This document shows positions 49,310 through 60,934 of a stretch of DNA of 64,000 nucleotides, piece after piece (position 1 is the first letter of the stretch; every line of letters begins with the position of its first letter). The notes below the pieces were generated by a model. The model did not search any database, had not been told where the DNA came from, and saw nothing but the letters and a program-made list of their open reading frames with translations. Origin of the DNA: an uncultured Ectothiorhodospiraceae bacterium (GTDB taxonomy: Bacteria > Pseudomonadota > Gammaproteobacteria > Nitrococcales > Nitrococcaceae); NCBI GenBank assembly GCA_913056385.1, contig CAJXND010000004.1, positions 1 through 64,000 on the forward strand, in the 5' to 3' direction. The position numbers and the translations under genes were made by a program.

Positions 49310-50401
49310 ATGGCGCGAATAGAACTCAACAATCTGGCGCATCAGTACGCCCCTGGCGGTGATTACGCCCTGCAGCCCATGCAGCATGTCTGGGAGGATG
49401 GCGGTGCCTACGCGCTGCTGGGACCGTCCGGCTGTGGCAAGACGACCCTGCTGAACATCATTTCGGGGCTGCTGCAGCCCTCCGAGGGACGGGTCATGTT
49501 CGGTGACCGCGACGTCACCACACTGGCCCCGGAGCAGCGCAACATCGGTCAGGTTTTCCAGTTTCCGGTCATCTACGACACGATGAGCGTTTTCGACAAC
49601 CTCGCCTTCCCGCTGCGTAACCGTAAGCTGGGTGAGGATTACGTGGCGCGGCGTGTCACCCACATCGCGACCATGCTCGGCCTGGATGGCGTGCTGAAGC
49701 GGCGCGCCAATAACCTCACCGCCGATGCCAAGCAGAAGATCTCGCTGGGCCGCGGGCTGGTCCGTGAGGACGTCGCCGCGGTGCTCTTCGATGAGCCGCT
49801 CACGGTGATCGACCCGCATCTGAAATGGCAGCTGCGGCGCAAGCTGCGCGAGGTCCATGAGCAGCTCAACCTCACCCTGGTGTATGTGACCCACGATCAG
49901 ACCGAGGCGCTCACGTTTGCCGACAAGGTGGTGGTGATGCTGGCCGGACAGGTGTTGCAGGTTGGCACCCCGCAGGACCTGTTCGAGCGCCCGGCGCACA
50001 CCTTTGTGGGTTATTTCATTGGCAGCCCGGGCATGAACTTCTTTGACTGTCAGGTCGAGGGCAGCGAGGCGATCGTCGACGGCGAGCGTATTCCGGTGGA
50101 TCCGGCCATGGCAGAGGCCGCACGCCGTGCCGGCGGCCTGCTGCAGCTTGGCATTCGCCCGGGCCTGATACGCCCCGCCGAGGATGGCGAGCCGGGGCAC
50201 ACCATCAAGGTGGATACGGTTGAGGATCTGGGTGACTACGAGCTGGTCACCGGTCACCTCGGCCAGCACAAGCTGCATGTCCGCCTTGAGGCATCCGAGA
50301 AGATCAGTGGCGACGGACTGCGGGTGGTGTTCCCCAAGGAGAACGCCCTGCTGTATTCCGACGACCGGCTGGTCGGCCAGGGGGAGAAGAACGGTGGATA
50401 A
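49310..50401 (+). CDS. glpT: ABC transporter ATP-binding protein, GlpT-like
   Basis: Walker A GPSGCGKTT, AVLFDEPL, YVTHDQTEAL; signature region reads NLTADAKQKISLGRGL. Confidence 0.88.
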   Translation: MARIELNNLAHQYAPGGDYALQPMQHVWEDGGAYALLGPSGCGKTTLLNIISGLLQPSEGRVMFGDRDVTTLAPEQRNIGQVFQFPVIYDTMSVFDNLAFPLRNRKLGEDYVARRVTHIATMLGLDGVLKRRANNLTADAKQKISLGRGLVREDVAAVLFDEPLTVIDPHLKWQLRRKLREVHEQLNLTLVYVTHDQTEALTFADKVVVMLAGQVLQVGTPQDLFERPAHTFVGYFIGSPGMNFFDCQVEGSEAIVDGERIPVDPAMAEAARRAGGLLQLGIRPGLIRPAEDGEPGHTIKVDTVEDLGDYELVTGHLGQHKLHVRLEASEKISGDGLRVVFPKENALLYSDDRLVGQGEKNGG

Positions 50402-51260
50402 ACGCGAATATCAATGGGCCTGGCTGATGGTGCTGCCGGTGGTGCTGGTGGTGGCCTTCAGCGCCATCATGCCGCTGATGACCGTGGTCAACTACTCGTT
50501 GCAGGACATCTTCGGGCCCGATTCCCGGTTCTTTGTGGGCACCGAGTGGTTCAAGGAAGTCCTTCGTGACCCGGCCCTGCATGGCGCCCTGTTCCGCCAG
50601 ATCATCTTCTCGGGCGCCGTCCTGCTCATTCAGATACCGCTCGGGATTGCGCTCGCGCTCTGCCTGCCCAAGAAGGGCCCATGGGTATCGGTGTCGCTGG
50701 TGCTGCTGGCGCTGCCGCTGCTTGTGCCGTGGAACGTGGTCGGCACGATCTGGCAGGTGTTTGCGCGCCCCGATGTGGGCCTGGCCGGTGTGTTTCTCAA
50801 TAGCATTGGCCTCGACTACAACTACACCGGCGACGCAATCGACGCCTGGGTGACCGTGCTGATCATGGATGTCTGGCACTGGACGTCGCTGGTCATCCTG
50901 CTTTGCTACGCCGGCCTGCAGGCCATTCCGGATGCCTTCTATCAGGCGGCGCGCATTGACGGCGCCTCGCGCTGGGCGGTGTTCCGGTATATCGAGCTGC
51001 CCAAGTTAAAGGGCGTGTTGCTGATCGCAATCCTGCTGCGCTTCATCTTCAGCTTCCGCATTTATGCCGAGCCGTTTGTGCTGACCGGCGGCGGCCCCGG
51101 CAATGCGACCACGTTCCTGAGTCAGCGTCTGACCACCATGGCCGTGGGCCAGTTCGACCTGGGGCCGGCTGCGGCGTTCTCGCTGATCTACTTCCTGATC
51201 ATCCTGCTGTTCAGCTACGTGTTCTATCTGACCATTCTCAACATGGACCGGGAGGGTTAA
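50394..51260 (+). CDS. glpP: Glycerol ABC transporter permease GlpP-like (GTG start)
   Basis: MalF-type permease; EAA-like DAFYQAARIDGASRWAVFRYIELPKL. Confidence 0.87.
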   Translation: MDKREYQWAWLMVLPVVLVVAFSAIMPLMTVVNYSLQDIFGPDSRFFVGTEWFKEVLRDPALHGALFRQIIFSGAVLLIQIPLGIALALCLPKKGPWVSVSLVLLALPLLVPWNVVGTIWQVFARPDVGLAGVFLNSIGLDYNYTGDAIDAWVTVLIMDVWHWTSLVILLCYAGLQAIPDAFYQAARIDGASRWAVFRYIELPKLKGVLLIAILLRFIFSFRIYAEPFVLTGGGPGNATTFLSQRLTTMAVGQFDLGPAAAFSLIYFLIILLFSYVFYLTILNMDREG

Positions 51261-51263
51261 GCC

Positions 51264-52067
51264 GTGGGTTCCAATCGCCGCTATATCTTCCTGGGGCTGT
51301 GGCTGGTCTTTTTGATGCTGCCGATCTACTGGCTGCTGATGATGTCGCTAAAGACCAACCAGGAGATTCTGTCGACCTTTTCGCTCTGGCCGCAGAACCT
51401 GACGGTCGACAACTATGTGAAGATCTTCACCGATGCCACGTGGTATCCGGGGTACATCAACTCCACGTTGTACGTGGTGCTGAACGTGGTGATCTCGCTC
51501 ACGGTGGCCCTGCCGGCCGCCTATGCGTTCTCGCGCTACAAGTTCCTGGGCGACAAGCACCTCTTTTTCTGGCTGCTCACCAATATCATGGCGCCGCCTG
51601 CGGTGTTCCTGCTGCCGTTCTTTGAGCTCTACAACAGCGTCGGACTCTACGACACCCACATTGCCGTGGCGCTTGCGCACACCCTGTTCACCGTGCCGCT
51701 GGCCGTGTGGATTCTGGAGGGCTTCATGTCCGGTGTGCCCAAGGAGATTGACGAGACCGCCTATCTCGATGGCTATTCGTGGCCACGGTTCTTCCTGACG
51801 ATTTTCCTGCCCCTGATCCGCTCGGGCGTGGGTGTGACCGCGTTCTTCTGCTTCATGTTCTCGTGGGTCGAGTTGCTCATTGCGCGGACGATTACCTCCA
51901 CCGAGGCAAAGCCGATTGCCGTCACGATGACGCGCACAGTGGGTGCCTCGGGGCTTGACTGGGGCCTGCTCGCCACCGCCGGCGTGCTCACGCTGGTGCC
52001 GGGTGCGCTGGTGATCTGGTTTGTGCGCAAGCACATCGCCCGCGGCTTCGCGCTGGGCCGGGTGTGA
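51264..52067 (+). CDS. glpQ: Glycerol ABC transporter permease GlpQ-like (GTG start)
   Basis: MalG-type permease; KEIDETAYLDGYSWPRFFLTIFLPLIRSGVGV. Confidence 0.87.
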   Translation: MGSNRRYIFLGLWLVFLMLPIYWLLMMSLKTNQEILSTFSLWPQNLTVDNYVKIFTDATWYPGYINSTLYVVLNVVISLTVALPAAYAFSRYKFLGDKHLFFWLLTNIMAPPAVFLLPFFELYNSVGLYDTHIAVALAHTLFTVPLAVWILEGFMSGVPKEIDETAYLDGYSWPRFFLTIFLPLIRSGVGVTAFFCFMFSWVELLIARTITSTEAKPIAVTMTRTVGASGLDWGLLATAGVLTLVPGALVIWFVRKHIARGFALGRV

Positions 52068-52083
52068 TCGGAGTAATGACACG

Positions 52084-52380
52084 ATGAACGAAGGATTCAC
52101 ATTCAACCTTGCCTGGATGGCGTGGACGCAGCCCGTCGCCATCTTCTTTGTCGCGATCGCCCTGATGCTGGTGGTGTTTGGCGTACTGCAGTTCGTCATG
52201 CCCACTTACGAGCGGCGCGGCTTTCTGCCGGTGCCCACCACGCGTGGTGACCGGCTATTCATGAGCCTGCTGGGCTCGGCATATATCCATCTCATCTGGC
52301 TGGCGTTTTCGGACGCGAGTCTTTTGATTGCCTCAGGCATTTCCATCGTCTATGCGGTGGTCATGCTGCGTTGGGGCTGA
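52084..52380 (+). CDS. DUF2160 small membrane protein
   Basis: MNEGFTFNLAWMAWTQPVAIFFVAIALMLVVFGVLQFVMPTYERRGFLPVPTTRGDRLFMSLLGSAYIHLIWLAF; position in the glp ABC operon. Confidence 0.85.
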   Translation: MNEGFTFNLAWMAWTQPVAIFFVAIALMLVVFGVLQFVMPTYERRGFLPVPTTRGDRLFMSLLGSAYIHLIWLAFSDASLLIASGISIVYAVVMLRWG

Positions 52381-52494
52381 CCGGCTTGCGGGTGCTGCGG
52401 TATCCGCATGGCATGAACCGGGCAAGCGCCGGATGGGCCGGTGCCACTGCCCATGGGTAACGGGATCTAGGATCCCCTCCAGGAGGAGAAAGCA

Positions 52495-54240
<1,746 letters not shown>

Positions 54241-54269
54241 TCCGGACTCATCTCCTCATCCGGAACTTC

Positions 54270-54297
54270 AGGGGGCCTTCGGGCCCCCTTCTTTTTG
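54270..54297 (+). terminator. Rho-independent terminator after the glp operon
   Basis: AGGGGGCC-TTCG-GGCCCCCT followed by TCTTTTT. Confidence 0.9.
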
Positions 54298-54367
54298 TCC
54301 ATCGCTTGATCCACCCCCCGGGGGGAGGGGTATCCTGCTTGCACAGTCGAATGCAGTGGTGACCCGG

Positions 54368-56884
54368 ATGAGTGCAGAAACCCTCGATATTGAAATAACC
54401 GGTCTGACCTGCGGCAGTTGCGTGCGCCGCACCGAGGACGTGCTGAAGGGCGTGGACGGCGTGGAAGATGCACAGGTCAATCTCGCTACGGGCCGGGCGC
54501 ATCTCCGCCCTGCACCCCGGGCCGAGCAGACGGTTCTGCTGGCCGAGCTGGCAGCGGCGCTGGATAAGGCTGGCTATCCGCCGGCGCGAGAGACCCTGAC
54601 GCTGGCGCTGACGGGCGTCACCTGCGGTGGGTGTGTGAGTCGCGTGGAACGGGCCCTCGCCAGCGTGCCCGGCGTGACCGAGGCCAGCGTCAACCTGGGG
54701 CTCAGTCAGGCCCGGGTGACCGTGTTGAGTGGCACGGCAGCGCGCGCGGATCTGGTGGCGGCGGTGGAACAGGCCGGCTACGGTGTCGAGAAAAGCGCAG
54801 GCGACGGCGCCGACGCCGGGGAGGAAGGGGCCTCCGCGCAGGCTCGTGAGCGCGAGACACTGCGCCGCCAGATGCTCACCGCGGCCGCCTTCACGCTTCC
54901 GCTCGTCATCATCGCAATGGGGCGACATCTGCCCGGTGGCCATGCCCTGTTCACGCAGTGGCTGCCCGAACGCGCATGGATCGCGATCGAGTTCCTGCTG
55001 GCCACGCCCGTCGTGTTCTGGGCCGGGCGCGGCTTCTTTGAGCGCGGCTGGAAGGAAATGCGCCACCTCGCCCCGGCCATGAGCAGTCTGGTCATGATCG
55101 GTGCCGGTGCCGCCTATCTCTATTCCCTGCTGGTGTTGCTGGCACCGGGGATCTTCCCCGAAGGCACCGCCGGCAGCTACTTTGAGGCGTCCGGGGTCAT
55201 CATCACCCTGATCCTGGTGGGTCGCTATCTCGAGCAGATCGCGCGTGGCCGCACCTCGGAGGCCATCCGCCGGCTGCTGCAGCTCCAGTCACGCACCGCC
55301 CGCGTGATGCGCGGGGACGAGCCCGTGGAAGTGGCCATTGAGGACGTTGCCGTGGATGACCGGGTGCTGGTGCGCCCCGGTGAGCGCATCCCGGTGGACG
55401 GCGTGGTGCTCGAGGGCGGCTCGCGCGTCGATGAATCCATGATCACCGGCGAGCCCGTGCCGGTGGGGAAGGCCGAGGGCGACGAGCTGGCCACGGGCAC
55501 CGTCAATGGCCAGGGCTCCCTGGTGTTTCGCGCCACGCGGGTTGGCGGGAATACGGTCCTGGCGCAGATCATTGGCATGGTCGAAAAGGCGCAGGCCGAA
55601 AAACCGCCCATTCAGGCACTGGCTGACCGCATCGCGGGCATTTTTGTGCCGATCGTGCTGGTGGTGGCACTGATTACCGGCGCCATCTGGCTTGCCATTG
55701 GGCCCGATCCGGTGCTCTCGTACGCCTTCGTGGCCACCGTGAGTGTCCTGCTGATCGCCTGTCCCTGTGCCATGGGGCTGGCTACCCCAACCGCCGTCAT
55801 GGTCGCGACCGGCAAGGGCGCCGAAAACGGCATGCTGATGCGTCGCGGCTCGGCGCTCGAGGCCCTGGCCAGGGCGGACACCGTGGTGCTGGACAAGACC
55901 GGTACGCTCACCGTCGGCCGCCCGCAGCTCACCAACCTCGAAGTGGCGAGCGGCTCCGAGGACGAAACCCTCACCCTGGTGGCCGCGGTGGAACAGCACA
56001 GCGAGCATCCGCTTGCCCTCGCCATTGTCGAGGCGGCGCATGAACGCGGCATCAATATCCCCGCCGCCAGCGACTTTCAGTCGGTGACCGGCTACGGCGT
56101 CGAGGCGCAGGTGAACGGCCACTATGTGCATGTGGGCGCCGCCCACTACATGGAGTGGCTGGGCGTGGCCACCGACGCCGTTGCCGATACCGTTGATGAA
56201 CTGGCGGCGGCCGCCCGCACCACGCTCTATGCGGCCGTCGATGGCCAGCTGCTGGGCGTGCTGGGTATTGCCGACCCGCCCCGTGCGGAGGCCGCCGCCG
56301 TTGTGGGCGCACTCCGGACGCTGGGCTTGCGGGTGGCCATGGTCACCGGCGACCAGGCGGCAACGGCCAATGCGCTTGCGGCGCAGTTGGGCATTGACGA
56401 GGTCATGGCCGGTGTCCGGCCGGACGGCAAGGCCCGCGAGGTGGAGCGCCTGCAGGCCGAGGGGCATCGCGTGGCCTTTGTGGGCGATGGCATCAACGAT
56501 GCACCGGCCCTTGCGCGTGCCGATGTGGGCGTGGCCATTGGCACGGGCACCGATGTGGCCATCGAGGCCGGTGATGCGGTGCTTATGCGGCCTGATCTGA
56601 ACGGGTTGCTGGATGCGATTGACCTGGCGCGCCGCGCCCACCGCACCATCCAGGGCAACTTCGTGTGGGCCTATGGCTACAATGTGCTGCTGATACCGGT
56701 CGCCGCCGGGCTGCTGTATCCGCTGACGGGTTGGCTGCTCAACCCGATGGCCGCCGCTGCGGCCATGAGTCTGTCGAGCCTGTTTGTGCTCAGTAATTCA
56801 CTGCGGTTGCGGCGCTTTCGCCCCCGCCGCACTCGCCAGGAGGGAGCCAATGGCCGATCCAACCCACTGCCAGCTCGCGCTTGA
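54368..56884 (+). CDS. copA: Cu(+)-translocating P1B-type ATPase with two N-terminal HMA domains
   Basis: [11 protein letters not shown] and [11 protein letters not shown] metal-binding motifs; [38 protein letters not shown]. Confidence 0.95.
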   Translation: MSAETLDIEITGLTCGSCVRRTEDVLKGVDGVEDAQVNLATGRAHLRPAPRAEQTVLLAELAAALDKAGYPPARETLTLALTGVTCGGCVSRVERALASVPGVTEASVNLGLSQARVTVLSGTAARADLVAAVEQAGYGVEKSAGDGADAGEEGASAQARERETLRRQMLTAAAFTLPLVIIAMGRHLPGGHALFTQWLPERAWIAIEFLLATPVVFWAGRGFFERGWKEMRHLAPAMSSLVMIGAGAAYLYSLLVLLAPGIFPEGTAGSYFEASGVIITLILVGRYLEQIARGRTSEAIRRLLQLQSRTARVMRGDEPVEVAIEDVAVDDRVLVRPGERIPVDGVVLEGGSRVDESMITGEPVPVGKAEGDELATGTVNGQGSLVFRATRVGGNTVLAQIIGMVEKAQAEKPPIQALADRIAGIFVPIVLVVALITGAIWLAIGPDPVLSYAFVATVSVLLIACPCAMGLATPTAVMVATGKGAENGMLMRRGSALEALARADTVVLDKTGTLTVGRPQLTNLEVASGSEDETLTLVAAVEQHSEHPLALAIVEAAHERGINIPAASDFQSVTGYGVEAQVNGHYVHVGAAHYMEWLGVATDAVADTVDELAAAARTTLYAAVDGQLLGVLGIADPPRAEAAAVVGALRTLGLRVAMVTGDQAATANALAAQLGIDEVMAGVRPDGKAREVERLQAEGHRVAFVGDGINDAPALARADVGVAIGTGTDVAIEAGDAVLMRPDLNGLLDAIDLARRAHRTIQGNFVWAYGYNVLLIPVAAGLLYPLTGWLLNPMAAAAAMSLSSLFVLSNSLRLRRFRPRRTRQEGANGRSNPLPARA

Positions 56885-57143
56885 CCCCAACGTCCGTGAG
56901 GCGGCCCGGCGCCGTCTTGCCTCGGTACGGGGGCATGTCGAGGGCATCGTGCGGATGCTGGAGCGCGAGGATGTCTACTGCGTTGATGTGCTGCGTCAGC
57001 TAAAGGCGGTTGACGGCGCGCTCTCGAAAGTGGGCGATGCCGTGCTGCGCAGTCATTTGCATCACCATGTGACCAGCGCCCGCGAGCGCGGTGACGCCGA
57101 TGAAATCGTCGACGAGCTGATGGAGATCCTCAAGTACCGCTGA
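56850..57143 (+). CDS. CsoR/RcnR/FrmR family metal-sensing repressor
   Basis: [57 protein letters not shown]; overlaps copA. Confidence 0.88.
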   Translation: MADPTHCQLALDPNVREAARRRLASVRGHVEGIVRMLEREDVYCVDVLRQLKAVDGALSKVGDAVLRSHLHHHVTSARERGDADEIVDELMEILKYR

Positions 57144-57178
57144 CCCGCCCCGCTCTGGCGTGGGCGGGCCTACGGCGG

Positions 57179-59893
57179 TCAGCCCCCGCCGTCACTCGCG
57201 GTCAGCGGCAGACTCACCCGAATGATGTCACGCTCTTCGGCGTCGACCTGCTCCGTAAACCCGAGCTGTCGGCAAAGCGCCAGCATGGGCTGGTTTTCGC
57301 GCAGCACGTCGCCGTCGATCTCCTTGATGCCGCGGCGACGGGCGTAGTCGATCACATGCTCCATGAGGATTCGGCCCAGGCCCTGGCGGGTCAGGTCGTT
57401 GCGCACAATGATCGAGTACTCGGCCTTTTCGTTGTCGGGATCGGCGTGGATATGCACCGCGCCATACAGCTCCGCCTCGCCCGGCACCTTGTCGGGATCG
57501 GTAATGATGAGCGCCATTTCGCGGTTGTAGTCGATCTGGGTAAAGCGCGCCGCCGCCATGTGGCTGAGCTGTTTCATCGGGGCAAAAAACCGCAGCCGGA
57601 TTTGCTCGGGCGTGAGATGCGCAAAGGCCCGGTGCAGGGCCGGTTCGTCCTCCGGGAGGATGGGCCGCAGCAAATACTGCTGGCCGTCATCGGCAGTGAC
57701 CGTTGTCTCCAGATCACGCGGATAGGGCCGGATGGCAAGCCGCTTCGACCCCTGGCCGTTCTCGCCAATGCGCACGCGCGCATCCAGTGCCACCACGCCG
57801 TCGGGTGAGGCAAGCAGCGGATTGATGTCGAGCTCCTTGACGCGCGAAAGGTCGGCGGCGATCTGTGCAATGCGCATCAGGGTAAGGTCGATGGCATCCA
57901 GATCCGCCGGCTTGCGGTCGCGGTAGCCCTGCAGCTGGCGGTAGACCCGGGTGCGGGTCACCATCTCGCGCGCCAGTTTGAGATTGAGCGGCGGCAGGCC
58001 CAGCGCTTGATCCTTGATGACCTCTACGGCCGTGCCGCCCTGGCCAAACAGCACCACCGGGCCGAACTGCTCGTCGTCGGTAAACCCGGCGATCAGCTCC
58101 CAGGACCCGGCACGCTTGACCATGGGCTGTACGCTGAAGCCCTGAAGATCGGCCGTGGGATAGGTGTCGGCCAAACGCCGCTGCATGGCCTCGGCTGCAT
58201 TGCGAACCGCCTCGGCGTTTTCAAGGTCGAGGACCACTCCGCCCACATCGCTTTTGTGGGTGATGTCCTTCGAGAGGATTTTAATGGCCGCGGGATAGCC
58301 CAGCCGTTCGGCTGCCTCGGCAGCGCTGTCCGGGTCTTCCGCCACTTCCGTGGGGACAACCTCGACGCCATAGGCGGCCAGCAGCTGTTTGGCCTCGGGT
58401 TCGCTCAGGATCTCGCGCCCCTCGGCAGCCGCGGCCTCGACCAGCTGATGGGCGGTGGCGTAGTCGGGGGTAAAGATCCCCGGAACGGAGGGCGGGGTCT
58501 CGAGCAGCTGCTCCTGGCTCTTGCGATACGCCACCAGATGCATGAAGGCCCGTACCGCGCCCTCGGGCGTGGTGTAGCTGGGAATCCCGGCCTCTGCAAA
58601 CCGCCGCCGCGCCTCCTGCGCGGTGTGCTCGCCGACCCAGCAGGTAAACAGCGACTGCTGCCTGCCGCCCCGGCGCCGGCGCTGGTATTCGGCAATCACC
58701 GCCTCGGTGGCATCCATGCTGTCGGCCACCGCCGTGGGGCAGTTCAGCACCAGCATGGCATCGGCTTCGGGGTTGTCCGCCAGCACATTGATGGCATCGG
58801 CATAGCGCTTGCCGGGGGCATCCCCGATGATGTCCACGGGATTGCCATGCGACCAGGTGGGCGGGAGGACCTGATCCAGTGCCTCGAGTGTTGCCTCGGG
58901 CAGCTCGGCCAGATGCCCGCCCTGGCCGATCAGCGCATCGGTGGCCAGAACGCCGATGCCGCCGCCATTGGTCAGAATGGACAGGCGATCTCCGGCCGGT
59001 GGCTCGGTGGTTGCCAGAGTCTCGACCGCGGCAAACAGCTCGCCGAGCGTGTCCACACGCAACATGCCGGCGCGGCGGAAGGCGGTGTCGTAGACCGAGT
59101 CGGAGCCGGCCAGCGCGCCGGTATGCGATGCAGCGGCCTTGGCGCTGGCCGCATGGCGGCCGGCCTTGACCACGATCACCGGCTTCATGCGTGCGGCCGC
59201 GCGGGCCGCCGACATGAACTTGCGCGCATCGGTAATGGCCTCCACATACAGCAGGATGGCGCGGGTGTTGGGGTCGTTGGCGAGATAGTCGAGCGTGTCG
59301 CCAAAATCAACATCGGCCATGTCGCCCAGCGAAATCATGTGCGAAAAACCGATTCCGCGCCGCTCGGCCCAGTCCAGCACCGAGGTCACGATGGCGCCCG
59401 ACTGGGTCACAAAGGCAATTCGGCCCTTGGGTGGCGCCAGATGCGAAAAGCTGGCATTAACGCCGGCGCCCGGTACCAGAATACCCAGGCAATTGGGGCC
59501 GATGATGCGCGTGAGATGCGGCCGGGCCGCGTCGAGCATTTCCTGGCGCAGCGCCATGCCCGCGGCGTCATTGCCCTCGCCAAAGCCGGCGGTAATGACC
59601 ACGACCCCGCGGGTGCCGGCCTGCGCCAGTTGATCAACGATGCCGGGGACGGTGTTGGGTGGCGTGCACACAATGGCCAGGTCGGGCGTGACCGGCAGCG
59701 CGCTGATGTCGGAGTAGCAGAGCACCCCTTCGATCGCCCGATGCTTGGGGTTGACCGGCATGATGGGGCCGTCAAAACCGGCATTGAAAAGATTGCGGGC
59801 CACCACGGCGCCAACCGATCCCGGCCGCCGGCTGGCACCGATGAGCGCGATGGAGCGTGGCTTGAAAAGGGCGTCGAGGTTGCGGACCGTCAT
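57179..59893 (-). CDS. Bifunctional NDP-forming acyl-CoA synthetase-like / GNAT protein (Pat/PatZ-type acetyltransferase)
   Basis: LFKPRSIALIGASRRPGSVGAVVARNL; ATP-grasp EAKQLLAAYGVEVVPTEVA; C-terminal GNAT DLTRQGLGRILMEHVIDYARRRGI. Confidence 0.92.
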   Translation of the reverse strand: MTVRNLDALFKPRSIALIGASRRPGSVGAVVARNLFNAGFDGPIMPVNPKHRAIEGVLCYSDISALPVTPDLAIVCTPPNTVPGIVDQLAQAGTRGVVVITAGFGEGNDAAGMALRQEMLDAARPHLTRIIGPNCLGILVPGAGVNASFSHLAPPKGRIAFVTQSGAIVTSVLDWAERRGIGFSHMISLGDMADVDFGDTLDYLANDPNTRAILLYVEAITDARKFMSAARAAARMKPVIVVKAGRHAASAKAAASHTGALAGSDSVYDTAFRRAGMLRVDTLGELFAAVETLATTEPPAGDRLSILTNGGGIGVLATDALIGQGGHLAELPEATLEALDQVLPPTWSHGNPVDIIGDAPGKRYADAINVLADNPEADAMLVLNCPTAVADSMDATEAVIAEYQRRRRGGRQQSLFTCWVGEHTAQEARRRFAEAGIPSYTTPEGAVRAFMHLVAYRKSQEQLLETPPSVPGIFTPDYATAHQLVEAAAAEGREILSEPEAKQLLAAYGVEVVPTEVAEDPDSAAEAAERLGYPAAIKILSKDITHKSDVGGVVLDLENAEAVRNAAEAMQRRLADTYPTADLQGFSVQPMVKRAGSWELIAGFTDDEQFGPVVLFGQGGTAVEVIKDQALGLPPLNLKLAREMVTRTRVYRQLQGYRDRKPADLDAIDLTLMRIAQIAADLSRVKELDINPLLASPDGVVALDARVRIGENGQGSKRLAIRPYPRDLETTVTADDGQQYLLRPILPEDEPALHRAFAHLTPEQIRLRFFAPMKQLSHMAAARFTQIDYNREMALIITDPDKVPGEAELYGAVHIHADPDNEKAEYSIIVRNDLTRQGLGRILMEHVIDYARRRGIKEIDGDVLRENQPMLALCRQLGFTEQVDAEERDIIRVSLPLTASDGGG

Positions 59894-59971
59894 GGCGGCG
59901 CTCCTTGAGGCAGTTCATGTTGCTATGCAACATTCTAGCGCAGTTATTCGACGCTTTTGTGACCCCCGGGA

Positions 59972-60904
59972 CTAGCCGCCATGGCTGGCCAGCATGGTCA
60001 GGACCAGCGGCAGGGTCACGGCGGCAAGCGCGGTCTGGACCGTCAGAATGCCAGCCAGCAAGCCGTGATCACCGCCCATCTGGCGGGCGAGGATGTAAGC
60101 GGATGTGGCGGTGGGCAGCGCGGCAAAGACGACCAGTACCTGCGTCTCGAGTGGGTTCAGTCCCACCGCGCCGGCGGCCGCCCAGGCGATGGCCGGCAGC
60201 GCGAGCAGCTTGAGCAGGCTCCCGAGCGCAATGGCCAGCGTGTCGCTCCGCATCCGGCCAATGTGAAGCCCGGCACCCACGCTCATCAAACCCAGGGGTA
60301 CGGCGGCACTGCCCGCGGTGTCGAGTCCGGTTGCAAGCCAGGGATGCAGACCGATGCCGCTGAGATTCAGTGCAAGGCCTGCGCCGCAACCAATGATGAG
60401 CGGGTTGCCGGCCAGGCTGAGCAGTATCCGCCCCGGACTCTGTCTGGCGCCCGCATGGCGTGCCAGTACCAGCACGCAGGCCACGTTGATTAGCGGGACC
60501 ATCAGGGCGATCGTGAGCGCGGTCACAGCCATCGCCCCCTCGCCGAATACCGTGAGAACCACGGCAATGCCCAGGTAGGTATTGAAGCGGATGCCACCCT
60601 GGTAGAGCGAGCTGAAGGCCGGCCCGCTCAGCCGCAGCAAAGGGCGCAGCAGATAGGCCAGCACGCTGCCCGCCCCCAGGGTAAGGGCGGCGGCCGTCAG
60701 CATGGGCGGGATGCGTGCGGCGTCAAGGGCGGCCGTGCCGAGCCCCTCGATGAGTAGCGCCGGAAACAGCACAAAGTAGATGAAACGCTCGAGCTGCGGC
60801 CAGAAACCGGGGCCCGGGAAGTCGATGCCGGCAAGCAGCCGGCCAACCAGGATCAGGCCGAATAGCGGCAGCAGGGCCGAGAGGATGGGCAGGGGATCGC
60901 TCAA
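59972..60904 (-). CDS. AEC family transporter
   Basis: Multiple TM helices; GLILVGRLLAG..; ALPTATSAYILARQMGGDHGLLAGILTVQTALAAVTLPLVL. Confidence 0.88.
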   Translation of the reverse strand: MSDPLPILSALLPLFGLILVGRLLAGIDFPGPGFWPQLERFIYFVLFPALLIEGLGTAALDAARIPPMLTAAALTLGAGSVLAYLLRPLLRLSGPAFSSLYQGGIRFNTYLGIAVVLTVFGEGAMAVTALTIALMVPLINVACVLVLARHAGARQSPGRILLSLAGNPLIIGCGAGLALNLSGIGLHPWLATGLDTAGSAAVPLGLMSVGAGLHIGRMRSDTLAIALGSLLKLLALPAIAWAAAGAVGLNPLETQVLVVFAALPTATSAYILARQMGGDHGLLAGILTVQTALAAVTLPLVLTMLASHGG

Positions 60905-60934
60905 ACGCGGGGGCTCCGATGCCGGATTACAGGA

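Noticed and set aside
58007-59908. 633-aa plus-strand ORF antisense to the Pat-like gene
   Set aside because: Shadow ORF; the minus strand encodes a coherent acyl-CoA synthetase/GNAT protein.
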